Below are positions 38,217 through 47,303 of a DNA stretch of 64,000 nucleotides, piece by piece (positions within the stretch are counted from its first letter, which is position 1; each line of letters opens with the position of its first letter). The stretch is from JBFFMO01 sp041390025 (GTDB taxonomy: Bacteria; Myxococcota_A; Bradymonadia; Bradymonadales; Bradymonadaceae): positions 62,001 through 126,000 of the forward strand of contig JAWKQR010000007.1 of assembly GCA_041390025.1 (NCBI GenBank). Reading direction: 5' to 3'. A program made the translations under genes and the position numbers. The notes beneath the pieces were generated by a model, which had not been told where the DNA came from, searched no databases, and worked only from the letters and a program-made list of their open reading frames with translations.

Positions 38217-41200
38217 GCTTTTTGTTCACACGCACGCGTGAGGTCGAAGATGGCCTCGGAATACGCGATCTCGTTGACCTTGATGGTCGAGATGTCCCCG
38301 CCGCGCAGGTCCTCAAACGAGTAGCTTTCCACGGTGATCGCGTCGGTCCCCCACGACGCATCGCCGATGTAGAAACCGCCGTGCGAGCAACGGGCTCGCA
38401 CACCGCGGCCGGCGTAGAGCTTGGAGGCACCGTAGACCATACCCGCGTCTTCCGCCGAATCATTGCGCCAGCCCATGCGACGCAGGCGCCCCGAGAGGGT
38501 CCCGGGCATCACGCGACCGAACGAAACCTCGTCCTTTTTGGCAAACACCGGTCGGTTCAGCTGTTCAAAGGGTTGTGTAATCTCTCCTTCACCGAGGTGA
38601 TTTCCCCACGTCTCGATGTCAGCCGCGCTCAAGTCGAGCCGGTGGGCCAAACGAATGACTTCGTCGGCCTTGAGCGCGATCGGTGCCCAATCCGCCCCCA
38701 CAAACTCACCCTCCGAGAACCGGAAGACCTTGCCGGCCTCGGTGCGGAACAACAACGGCGCGACGTACATCGACAAGATCGGGTGTGCGCCGATGGTTTT
38801 GGTAAACGCGGCCACCGTCCATGGACGGCCCGAGACCATCGCAAACTCAAAGCGTTCGCCGGCATCTTTGGCGACGGACTTCAGCTGTTTCTTCAGGGTC
38901 GACACGCGCTCTTTCTCGGCGTCCGAGATGTCCTTGGGCAAGGTCTTGCGGACCTTGCCCTCGTCGTCGCGAATCACGAGATTCAGGCTGGCATCGACCT
39001 GCAATTCTCCGGGTTTGCCGCCAAGGTCAATCGACTGATTGCCCGCTTCAAAACCCAGTGTGGGTGTGTTCATGTCCGCCACGTCGTCGGCGATGTACGT
39101 GTTGACGCTCGCCATAAACGCCTGGACGGTCATGGACTGCGCTTTTGCCATCTGCTCGACCGAGGCCCACGCCTTTTCGCGCAGGCTTCGGCGTTCGGCG
39201 TTGGCAGCCCAATAGGCCACCCACGATTTTGCGTCGCGCGACCCATGGCGCTCAAGCACGTCGATGTACCAACCTGCGAGGTGATGAAGACCCGAACCAG
39301 CTGCCATGTCCAACGATGGCGCGAACGCACTCATGCGCGCTTCGTTGGCCAAAATGCCCTGCTGGTAGATGCACCATTTGTCGGCGGCCTTCCCGTTTGC
39401 GGCAGCCCACTGGTCTTTGATTGCGACCGAAAACACGTTGGCTGACGCATCGTCAAGATGCGGTCGGATCGCACGGGCGATGTCGTCCACATGATCAGGC
39501 CCCTCAAGCGCCAATCTGGACAACAGACCTGCGATCGCTCCCTCCCCAAGCGCTTTTCCGTCGGCCCATTTGAGCGCTGGAAGCGCACCAAGATTCAGGA
39601 ACTTGGGCATCTTCTTTTTTGGCTGACCTTCCAGAAGTTTTTCGAGCTCGGACACCGAAGCATCGCTCGACACTTCCGCGCCTTTGACTTCGCCGCCCGC
39701 AGCCTGAAGCGCCTTTTCGAGCGAAGCGACCACATCGGCTGATTTTTCTTTGGCCAATGCTGTTTGGATGGCTTTCAGTGCGGACTTCGCCTCGAGCACT
39801 GCCAGCGCCTCGGCGGCAGCCGCGCGAACATCTTTTTTCTTCGAATTCAGCAACTCGGCAATCGCCGCCACCGACGATTGACCATGTTTGGCCAATTGAG
39901 CCACCGCGCCATCACGCGCCACCTTTGAGGTCGACTCAAGCAACGCTACGAGGAAGTCCACGTCGGGTCTGTTCACCTTCTCGAGATACAATTCGAGCAC
40001 GTCGGACTGATATGGACCTCCCGGCGTCTGCAGAATTTCGCCCAACGTCGTGTCAAAATCTCGGTGTTTCTTCACGGACCCGTATCCGCCCCCAAGTCGG
40101 CCCGTGAACTCCCGCGCGCCGTATTTACTGCCCCAGTCGCCCTTGCATGCTGCATCCACATAGATGCGAAACGCCGCGCTTGTGGGTGCGGACTCGTACG
40201 CGAGATGCAACAGGTTGCGGCGCTCGTAGTCGTTGCCTTTTTTCAGGGCGTTTTCGGCGGCCACTGTGACCCATTTGGCGGGATCCGCTTGAACCATGGT
40301 CTTGAGTGTGTCGCGGAATGGGTACTCCTTGTAGCCTTTGGTCAATGCGTCAAGGATCTGCTTGCGTTCGGCCTCTGTGACTTCGAGCGCGGGCGCTGCC
40401 GGCGCGGTTTGTGCCGCCTTGAGGGCGGTCTGGCAAAACTCGCGGACAGATTTTTTCTTGGACTTCGAACCCTCTTCGAGCGCCGCGGCGGCTGCCGTGC
40501 CAAGCTCGGAGAGCGCCAATTCAGCAGCCGCGGTCACGCTCTTGGAGCTGTGTGCGATCGCATTGACATAAAACATCGGCAACGCCTTGGAAGGGCTCTT
40601 CGACGCGGCCAGCGCGCGCACGATGAGCTCGCCTTGGACCGCGGGGATTTTGTCATCCCACGCGTCCATCAGCGGCCCCACGACACACTCGCCGCTTCGC
40701 GCAAGCGCCGAAGACATTTGATTGAGGTAATCCTTGTTCGCCATTTTGACGAAGGCTGCCACACAGTCGTGGTGGAAGGATGTGTCCGCGACCGTCCCGA
40801 TGAGTCCCGCCGCGATGTTTGTCGCCGAGTTTTTCAAAGCCGCGGCCAGCCAGTCCTTGCGTTGCGACTCGCTCGCACTCGCAAGACCACGTGCAATGAC
40901 GGCGGTGTCTTCAGGGTAATAGTGGGTCGCGGCAAGCGCCATGCGCTCGACCACATCCGCGGGCGGCGTTGAACCCACCGACTGATGAAGCACACATGAT
41001 ACGGCCGCGAACGGCGCGACGGTGTAGGCGTTGTCGTGATCCCGCACAAACCGATTGAACGGCTCAAGCACAGACGCGCCGTGGGGCTGTAACACCGCGA
41101 GGACCTTGCTCGCGGTCGGTGAACAGTTCAGCCGCATCGCGACGTTCAAGGCCGTGGATGCGTCAAGGCTTCCCAACAGGTTTTCGACACGGTTCCACGC

Positions 41201-41737
41201 GCGAACCTCGATGCGAGGACTCTTCAGCGTATCGAGCAGCTGCGTGCGGAACGCCGGGGATTCGAGCTCGGGTTTGAACGGCTCAAAGAACCACGTGTCC
41301 GTGTTGCCGAGCCACGCCTCGGCAAGGGTCGGAAGCGCCGAGTCGGGCAACACGGAGATCAGCCCCTCGGCCTTGAATTGCATCCAAGCAACCGACTGCA
41401 GCGGTTCAGGCAGCAAGGGGATGGACGCCAAGAACGTGGGTTGACTCTCGGCCAACTGGCGGAACAACTCGAAGTGGTCGTAGGACACCCCCAGGACGCC
41501 ATGTGTCCGCTCTTCTTGATTTAGCCCAAGCTTGAGAAAGTCGAGCAAGACAGGAACGCGCACCGCGTCAATGTGGTGCACGACCAGACGAATCGCGTCA
41601 GGGTTGGTGACCAATCCATCTTGGAGCGAGTCCCACACGAAGGCACTGCGTTTCGCTTGCGCGGGGATCTGGCGCTCTAAGTAGTAGGCGTCCCAATAGT
41701 TTTCTTCGAGTTCGGCTAGGATCTTTGTCGGGTTCAT
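38213..41737 (-). CDS. Large HEAT-repeat protein with C-terminal DUF4132 region
   Basis: A 1174-residue soluble protein, no signal peptide. Much of it is helical repeats of HEAT type; the clearest stretch is about residues 590-700 (AVAQLAKHGQSSVAAIAELL, KDVRAAAAEALAVLEAKSAL). The last 220 residues carry the DUF4132 pattern: VSGRPWTVAAFTKTIGAHPI, a GWRNDSAEDAGMV segment and the WGNHLGEGEITQPFEQLNRP stretch. DUF4132 proteins are often beside WGR-domain proteins and MoxR/VWA pairs in other bacteria; here it faces such a pair. The ATG at 41737 follows a gaggagccgcc. Function unknown. Confidence 0.82.
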   Translation of the reverse strand: MNPTKILAELEENYWDAYYLERQIPAQAKRSAFVWDSLQDGLVTNPDAIRLVVHHIDAVRVPVLLDFLKLGLNQEERTHGVLGVSYDHFELFRQLAESQPTFLASIPLLPEPLQSVAWMQFKAEGLISVLPDSALPTLAEAWLGNTDTWFFEPFKPELESPAFRTQLLDTLKSPRIEVRAWNRVENLLGSLDASTALNVAMRLNCSPTASKVLAVLQPHGASVLEPFNRFVRDHDNAYTVAPFAAVSCVLHQSVGSTPPADVVERMALAATHYYPEDTAVIARGLASASESQRKDWLAAALKNSATNIAAGLIGTVADTSFHHDCVAAFVKMANKDYLNQMSSALARSGECVVGPLMDAWDDKIPAVQGELIVRALAASKSPSKALPMFYVNAIAHSSKSVTAAAELALSELGTAAAAALEEGSKSKKKSVREFCQTALKAAQTAPAAPALEVTEAERKQILDALTKGYKEYPFRDTLKTMVQADPAKWVTVAAENALKKGNDYERRNLLHLAYESAPTSAAFRIYVDAACKGDWGSKYGAREFTGRLGGGYGSVKKHRDFDTTLGEILQTPGGPYQSDVLELYLEKVNRPDVDFLVALLESTSKVARDGAVAQLAKHGQSSVAAIAELLNSKKKDVRAAAAEALAVLEAKSALKAIQTALAKEKSADVVASLEKALQAAGGEVKGAEVSSDASVSELEKLLEGQPKKKMPKFLNLGALPALKWADGKALGEGAIAGLLSRLALEGPDHVDDIARAIRPHLDDASANVFSVAIKDQWAAANGKAADKWCIYQQGILANEARMSAFAPSLDMAAGSGLHHLAGWYIDVLERHGSRDAKSWVAYWAANAERRSLREKAWASVEQMAKAQSMTVQAFMASVNTYIADDVADMNTPTLGFEAGNQSIDLGGKPGELQVDASLNLVIRDDEGKVRKTLPKDISDAEKERVSTLKKQLKSVAKDAGERFEFAMVSGRPWTVAAFTKTIGAHPILSMYVAPLLFRTEAGKVFRFSEGEFVGADWAPIALKADEVIRLAHRLDLSAADIETWGNHLGEGEITQPFEQLNRPVFAKKDEVSFGRVMPGTLSGRLRRMGWRNDSAEDAGMVYGASKLYAGRGVRARCSHGGFYIGDASWGTDAITVESYSFEDLRGGDISTIKVNEIAYSEAIFDLTRACEQKA

Positions 41738-41817
41738 GGCGGCTCCTCATCGTAAAGTTTGATGAGGAGAGTTTGACCCAAGCTGTTGTGATCACAACTG
41801 AAAGAAACTGAAAGCCG

Positions 41818-44800
41818 TCAGGGCGCCACGCACTGCGAGTTTTGGCAGACTTCGGGGAAGTTGCAGTCCCCGGCGTCCACACACTGCACGCCGCCTTGAC
41901 AGATGCCGCCGATGCACAGCTGCCCGGTTGGGCAATTGGCGTTGACCAAACATGTCTGTGGCGGTGCGGTCGACTCGCAGAAGCCGAAGTTGCATTCCTG
42001 TTGCGGTCCGCAGTCGGCGTCGCGCGAACACACGGGCGCGGGGATGGAGTAACACGCGCCAGCATAACACGACTGGCCAGGCGGGCATCCGGCATCGCTG
42101 GTGCATCCACCGATATTGCCGCACTTGAAGTTCGTGCATGTGGACGGCGCTGGGCAATCCGAGTTCGTTTGACAGTACGGTCCGACCAAACAGCGACCCG
42201 CGACACACGAGAACGTGTTGGTGCAGTCGGCGTCGCTCATGCAACCAAACGGCTGGCAGAAGCCGAAGTCACAACGCTCGTCGGCCGCGCAGTCGTTGTC
42301 GACCGTGCAGTCTGGCGCAATCAGGCACACGTCGTTGCGACACGTGGTGCCCGATGGGCAGTCGGCGTCGTCTTGGCATCCGGTGACGATCTGGCATTGG
42401 TTGCCGATGCAGAACTGTCCTCCGGGACAGTCGTTGCTGCCCGTGCAGGACACTGGTGTGATGCACTGGCCCGAGAAGAAGTCACACTCTGTGTTCGCTG
42501 GGCAGTCTGCGTCGTTACGGCAACCGGGAGCAATCGTGCACGTTCCCGAGACACACTCACGGCCCGCTGGACACTGCGCGTCGGTGACGCATTGCACGCC
42601 GGTGGGGGTACAGACGCCCTGGATACAGTTGTTGCCGGGAGGACACTGCGCGTCGGTCATGCACACGGGCGAAACCGGGATGCACTGGCCGTTTTGACAC
42701 GTGTTTCCTGCAGGACAATCCGTGTCGATCATGCACGCCCCTATCGGGACACAAAGGTTTCGGCCATCTGGCGCGGTGATGCAGGCGTTGCCGGCGGGAC
42801 AATCGCTGTCGTCGATACACACCTGGTTGGGCACACAGATTTGGTTTTGGCAGGCCTCACCTTGTGCACAATCCGAATCAAGGGTGCATTCGCCGATGAA
42901 CTGGCATTGATAGTTTAAGCATCGCTCGCCGGGGCCGCAATCGGCGTCAAACTGACATTCTGGGCGAGGAATGCAGAACCCAAACTCACAGATTTGGTTG
43001 GCGTTGCACTGCGCATCCGATTGGCAGTTTCCGGGGGGGATCGGCAAACACGCACCCGCGATGCATTGCTGGAACCCGGGGCAGTCCGCGTTGGATTGGC
43101 AGCCATTGGGCACCGAACAAATGTTGTTCGTACACACCATCGTGGGCAACGGACAATCGCTGTTGGTCTGGCATACCAGCGGCGGTGTGCAACGACCCGC
43201 GTTGCACTGCCATGCCGGAGGGCAAGTGGCGTCTGTGGTACACGCGAACGGGACACACTGACCAAGGTCACAACGCTCGCCCATGCCACAGTCGGAGTCG
43301 AGCGAGCAGTTGGGGCGAGGCTGACAGAAGAAGCCATTGCAGATCGAGCCTGCGGGACACTCCGAATCAACGGTGCACTGACGGAAGTCGATGCAGCGAT
43401 CTCCCAAACACTGGAAGCCAGCTTGGCAGTCGGCGTCGCTGGTGCAATCCACGGCCGTCTGGCACTGGCGCGTGATCGGTTCGCACTCTTGGCCCATGGG
43501 GCAATCCGAGTCGCGGTTGCAGCCGTTGGGCACCGCACAGAAGTTGTTCTGGCAGGTTTCGCCCATGGCACAGTCTGCATCCGTCATGCACTGGCCCGTA
43601 AACACACAACGCCCTTGCACACATGATTCGCCCATCGGGCATTGCGCATCGGTCATGCACTGGTTGGGGCGCGGTTCGCACGTGTTGTTGACACAACGGA
43701 AGCCCATGGGGCAGTCGCGGTCGATCTGGCACTGAGCCGTAGGTTGACACGCGCCGTTGACACACACGCTTCCGGGTGGGCAGAGCACGTTGAAACAGGC
43801 ATCGACCACCTCGCAGCGGAAGTTCTGGCACACTTCGTTCGCAGCGCACTCGGCGTCGCTGCGGCAATCGCCGACGAAGTAGCATGCGCCGTTGAGGCAG
43901 ATTTCAGCCGCGCCGCAGTCCATGTCGGACTGGCAGCCGCCTGCGGGTTGGCAGCGGCCACCGGCGCAGATCTCACCGGGGAAACAGTCGACGTCATCGA
44001 GGCATTGAGCGTCGGTCACACACTGGCCGTCCAAGCAGACTTCGCCTGGCGCGCAATCGAAATCGCTGAAACACGCGGGTGGGCGAGGCACACACTGGTT
44101 GTTCAGACACTGCTGGTTAGGCGGGCAATCGCCGTCGAAGCGGCACTGCACCATGCCTGGAATGCACACGCCGTTTTGGCACACTTCACCGTCGGGACAC
44201 TCGGCGCTGGTCATGCAGAAGTTGTATTCGCAACGTCCGCCCACGCAGTCACCTCCAAGGCCACAGTCGCGGTCCACGCGACACTCCGCTGGGACGCAGG
44301 TGAGCCGATCACACAGCAAGCCGGGACCGCAGTCCGCGTCGACGACACACTGCCCGGTGAATTCACATCGGTTGTCGATGCATTCGAACTGCGGCGGACA
44401 TTGCTCGTTTGTCACACAATCTACGGGCAGGGGTTCGCAGCGCTGATTTACGCACGAGAAGCCCGTTGGGCATTCATCATCAACACGGCACTGAACGCTG
44501 GGCACACAGACTTCGCCGTTGCAGACCAAGCCTTCTGGACAATCAAAGTCCGTGCGGCACTCGACCACGGGAACACAGGTGTAGTCCAGACATACGGCGT
44601 TGGGAGGGCAGGCGAAGTCGTTGTTGCACTGGACCACCGCACAGGCCCCATCGATGCAAGCCGCTGGCCCGTCGGGGGTGGCACACTCGTCGTCGGTTCG
44701 ACAACCACCGGCGGGCTGGCACACGCAGTCGGAGCACGTGTCGCCCTCGGCACAATCGGCGTCGCTCGCGCAATAACATGCGTCGACGCACGTGTTGTTG

Positions 44801-45153
44801 ACGCACGTCTGACCGTCAGCGCAGTCGTTGTCGGTTGTACAACCGGGCACGCACGCGCCATCCACACACGATTCCCCAACGGCGCAGTCCGCGTCGAAGG
44901 TACACGTAGTGATGCACGAACCGTCACGACACAGCTGGGATTCAGGGCAATCGGTGCTGTCGAAACAAATGTTGGGCGCGGTGCAAAATCCGCCCACGCA
45001 TTGCGTTCCGTTTTCGCAGTCGGCATCGCCCGCGCAGCGCTCGGTCAAATTCGTCCGCCCGCACGCCTGGATCAGAAGCGCGGATGCGACCACGAGGAAA
45101 AACAGCGAAATGGTATGTTGGATGCGAGCTGGCACGCGAGTCTCCCGATGCAT
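41818..45153 (-). CDS. Lipoprotein with about 46 four-cysteine repeats
   Basis: A 1111-residue surface lipoprotein: the N-terminus ends in LVVASALLIQAC, a lipobox. The rest is about 46 repeats of 22-25 residues with the pattern C-x5-C-x5-C-x4-C, for example CTFDADCAVGESCVDGAC and CMTDADCAMGETCQNNFC. Each unit likely has two internal disulfides, forming a stiff rod. Acidic D-x-D-C positions suggest calcium binding. Similar Cys-rich repeat lipoproteins are common in Myxococcota and probably act as adhesins or spacers on the cell surface. Because of the biased composition, the plus strand shows long accidental open frames here. The start at 45153 is chosen for the signal peptide; the ribosome binding site is weak. 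Confidence 0.88.
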   Translation of the reverse strand: MHRETRVPARIQHTISLFFLVVASALLIQACGRTNLTERCAGDADCENGTQCVGGFCTAPNICFDSTDCPESQLCRDGSCITTCTFDADCAVGESCVDGACVPGCTTDNDCADGQTCVNNTCVDACYCASDADCAEGDTCSDCVCQPAGGCRTDDECATPDGPAACIDGACAVVQCNNDFACPPNAVCLDYTCVPVVECRTDFDCPEGLVCNGEVCVPSVQCRVDDECPTGFSCVNQRCEPLPVDCVTNEQCPPQFECIDNRCEFTGQCVVDADCGPGLLCDRLTCVPAECRVDRDCGLGGDCVGGRCEYNFCMTSAECPDGEVCQNGVCIPGMVQCRFDGDCPPNQQCLNNQCVPRPPACFSDFDCAPGEVCLDGQCVTDAQCLDDVDCFPGEICAGGRCQPAGGCQSDMDCGAAEICLNGACYFVGDCRSDAECAANEVCQNFRCEVVDACFNVLCPPGSVCVNGACQPTAQCQIDRDCPMGFRCVNNTCEPRPNQCMTDAQCPMGESCVQGRCVFTGQCMTDADCAMGETCQNNFCAVPNGCNRDSDCPMGQECEPITRQCQTAVDCTSDADCQAGFQCLGDRCIDFRQCTVDSECPAGSICNGFFCQPRPNCSLDSDCGMGERCDLGQCVPFACTTDATCPPAWQCNAGRCTPPLVCQTNSDCPLPTMVCTNNICSVPNGCQSNADCPGFQQCIAGACLPIPPGNCQSDAQCNANQICEFGFCIPRPECQFDADCGPGERCLNYQCQFIGECTLDSDCAQGEACQNQICVPNQVCIDDSDCPAGNACITAPDGRNLCVPIGACMIDTDCPAGNTCQNGQCIPVSPVCMTDAQCPPGNNCIQGVCTPTGVQCVTDAQCPAGRECVSGTCTIAPGCRNDADCPANTECDFFSGQCITPVSCTGSNDCPGGQFCIGNQCQIVTGCQDDADCPSGTTCRNDVCLIAPDCTVDNDCAADERCDFGFCQPFGCMSDADCTNTFSCVAGRCLVGPYCQTNSDCPAPSTCTNFKCGNIGGCTSDAGCPPGQSCYAGACYSIPAPVCSRDADCGPQQECNFGFCESTAPPQTCLVNANCPTGQLCIGGICQGGVQCVDAGDCNFPEVCQNSQCVAP

Positions 45154-45223
45154 GGGCTTTTCAGCCGGCAACGATACCACACGTGTCAAGCGCCACAAAT
45201 GAAAGCCGTTGAAGGCCGAGAAA

Positions 45224-46441
45224 TCAGGCGGCCGCGACCTTCTTGATGCCCACAAGCTTCGCCACAAAGAACGCCGCGAATCCAGAGAAGAAGCTCATCA
45301 ACGCGCCGAGCTTGAGCTCGCCGGCGACTTCAACGGGCACGACACCTTTCTGAATCGCGACGGTGGTCACGAACAAAGCCACGGTAAAGCCAATGCCGGC
45401 GACACAACCCATCGCCAAGGTTTGTTTGATGTTCATCCCCTCGGGCAGCGTCAGGCCAAACGATTTGCCAAGCACACAGAACAGGAAGATGCCGATGGTC
45501 TTTCCGATGAGCAGGGCCAAGAAGATGATCCACGTTGGCGACGCGGTGAGCGCCTCTCCGCTAAGCAGCACGCCTGCGTTCGCGAGACCAAACGTGAACA
45601 GCCCGACGTCCACGATGGGTTTAAAGAAGTGTTCGAACTGGTTCATCGTGTCTTGGTGATCGTCTTCGGCAAAGATACCTGCGTCGCGTTCGGCGTGCGG
45701 CATGAACGGAATGATGGGCACCAACGCCAGCGCCGCGTGCACGCCCGTATAGTGCAGGCCCACCCAAGACAGGGGCATCGCAATCAGCAGATAGGGCCAG
45801 AATGACTTGACGCCCATGCGACGCAAGACCTCGCAGAACACGATCGCGGCGACCACAAGACCCATCCACATGGGGTGCACTTCGCTTGTATAGAACGTCG
45901 CGATGATAAGCATGCCGATGAGGTCATCGAGGACCGCGAGCACCAACAAGAATGTCACCGCCGGGTGACCAGGCCCGAAGATAAATCGCGCAAAAAGCCA
46001 GCAGTATGCGATATCCGTCGCGGTGGGGATGGCCCAACCGCCCACGATGTCCGGCTGCGGATTCAACACCATACGAAGGATGAAGAAGACCGCGATCGGC
46101 CCGAGCACTCCGCCCGCGGTCGCAATGGCGGGCATCGCTGCCTTGCGGACGCTCGAAAGCGCGCCCCCTGGGAGGAAGCTCTCAGAGACTTCTTTCATGG
46201 CGATCCCGAAAAACAACACCATGAAGATGTCGTTGACCAGGAAGTGGAAACTGACGGCGTGGTCGGGCTCATGACTCAAGAACGAGCTGAAAAACAGCGG
46301 GTGCTCGATGAACGCCTCGTATCCGGCGTGGTCAACATTGGCCCAGATCAGCGCGAGAAATGTTCCGGTCAACAAGAAGGCGGCCAGCTCGCTGAGCTGA
46401 CTGAACGCCTTTTTGAATGCCGAGGGGTTTTCTGCATGCAT
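45224..46441 (-). CDS. nhaA: Na+/H+ antiporter NhaA
   Basis: A 405-residue integral membrane protein with the NhaA topology of 11-12 helices. The ion-binding aspartates are present: TATDIAYCW (equivalent to D133 of E. coli) and VLAVLDDLIGM (D163/D164). FHFLVNDIFMVLFFGIAMKE and the late GIGFTVALFVTTVAI are conserved. It exchanges 1 Na+ for 2 H+ for pH and salt homeostasis. The ATG at 46441 (MHAEN) with agga nine bases upstream is preferred to the TTG at 46459. It sits alone downstream of the exonuclease gene, separated by 25 bp from its stop. Confidence 0.95.
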   Translation of the reverse strand: MHAENPSAFKKAFSQLSELAAFLLTGTFLALIWANVDHAGYEAFIEHPLFFSSFLSHEPDHAVSFHFLVNDIFMVLFFGIAMKEVSESFLPGGALSSVRKAAMPAIATAGGVLGPIAVFFILRMVLNPQPDIVGGWAIPTATDIAYCWLFARFIFGPGHPAVTFLLVLAVLDDLIGMLIIATFYTSEVHPMWMGLVVAAIVFCEVLRRMGVKSFWPYLLIAMPLSWVGLHYTGVHAALALVPIIPFMPHAERDAGIFAEDDHQDTMNQFEHFFKPIVDVGLFTFGLANAGVLLSGEALTASPTWIIFLALLIGKTIGIFLFCVLGKSFGLTLPEGMNIKQTLAMGCVAGIGFTVALFVTTVAIQKGVVPVEVAGELKLGALMSFFSGFAAFFVAKLVGIKKVAAA

Positions 46442-46466
46442 CGATGAAGTTCCTACCAAGGGAGAT

Positions 46467-47210
46467 TCAGGACTGTTGAGGAGGGGCTTCGGGAACGGTC
46501 ATGTACAGCGCGCGTAAAGGATCCGCTTCGTCGCCGTAAATGAAGGCCGGGCCAAGGCCGATGGTCGCTTCGCCGCCCCCTAAGGAGCCCATGTCAAAGC
46601 TGCGCCAACCGGACATCTCCGAGGATTGTGCTTGTTCCCATTGCGTTTGAAGCATCAGAAGCTGCTCAAGGTCCTCGGGCAGCCGGTCTTCAAAGGCAAA
46701 CAAAACCTTGCCCGCCACCTCGGCATCGTGCACCGCGCGGTGGGCTTCTTCGAGCGGAATGCCCAAAAGCTTCGAGATCGCGCCGAGGTTCTTGCGCGGC
46801 GAGTTCCGGAAAAACTGTCGGGCGAAGATCAAGGGATCGAGCGTCGGAGCGTCCTCGGGCCAAGCCATGCCACAACGCTGAAGCTCGGCTTTGATGAAAC
46901 CTCGGTCGAACGCGAGGTTGTAGGCCACCAGACCCACGCCCTGAAGCCGCGAGAACACTTCGTCGGCAATCTCTTCAAACCGCGGCGCGTCTTTGACGTC
47001 CTCGTCTTTGATGCCCGTGATGCGTGTGGAGTCTTCGGGGATGGGGATGCCCGGGTGCACCAACTGCCCGTAGCGGTCGACGACCTGTCCGCCTTCGAAG
47101 CGAATGATCGCGATCTCCATCACACGATCGGTGGCTGCATCCAGACCCGTGGTCTCGACGTCGATGACGGCGAGTGGCAGATCTTTCCACTTTTTTGGCC
47201 AGTTGGACAC
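46467..47210 (-). CDS. DnaQ-like 3'-5' exonuclease (DEDDh)
   Basis: A 247-residue protein with the three Exo motifs of the DEDDh family: DVETTG in LAVIDVETTGLDA (residues about 17-22), YNLAFD in the middle, and AHRAVHDAEVAG with the catalytic H and D. Length and sequence (HPGIPIPEDSTRITGIKDED) fit the epsilon/PolC-type exonuclease fold as used in proofreading or DNA repair, but there is no polymerase domain. The C-terminal 70 residues are an extra region rich in glycine and acidic residues with no known motif. Same strand as nhaA, which follows. Confidence 0.9.
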   Translation of the reverse strand: MSNWPKKWKDLPLAVIDVETTGLDAATDRVMEIAIIRFEGGQVVDRYGQLVHPGIPIPEDSTRITGIKDEDVKDAPRFEEIADEVFSRLQGVGLVAYNLAFDRGFIKAELQRCGMAWPEDAPTLDPLIFARQFFRNSPRKNLGAISKLLGIPLEEAHRAVHDAEVAGKVLFAFEDRLPEDLEQLLMLQTQWEQAQSSEMSGWRSFDMGSLGGGEATIGLGPAFIYGDEADPLRALYMTVPEAPPQQS

Positions 47211-47303
47211 TGTGTGACTCCGTCACGCGGTCGCGTGGGACGTGAGAATGTGCGGATTGTGCCACCAATCCCGCACGCTGCCAATAATCAACATGCCCGT
47301 GAC

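Noticed and set aside
41842..45246. Long plus-strand open frames (up to about 530 codons) opposite the cysteine-repeat lipoprotein
   Set aside because: They are produced by the biased codons of the repeat gene on the other strand, have no ribosome binding sites and give low-complexity proteins without family features.
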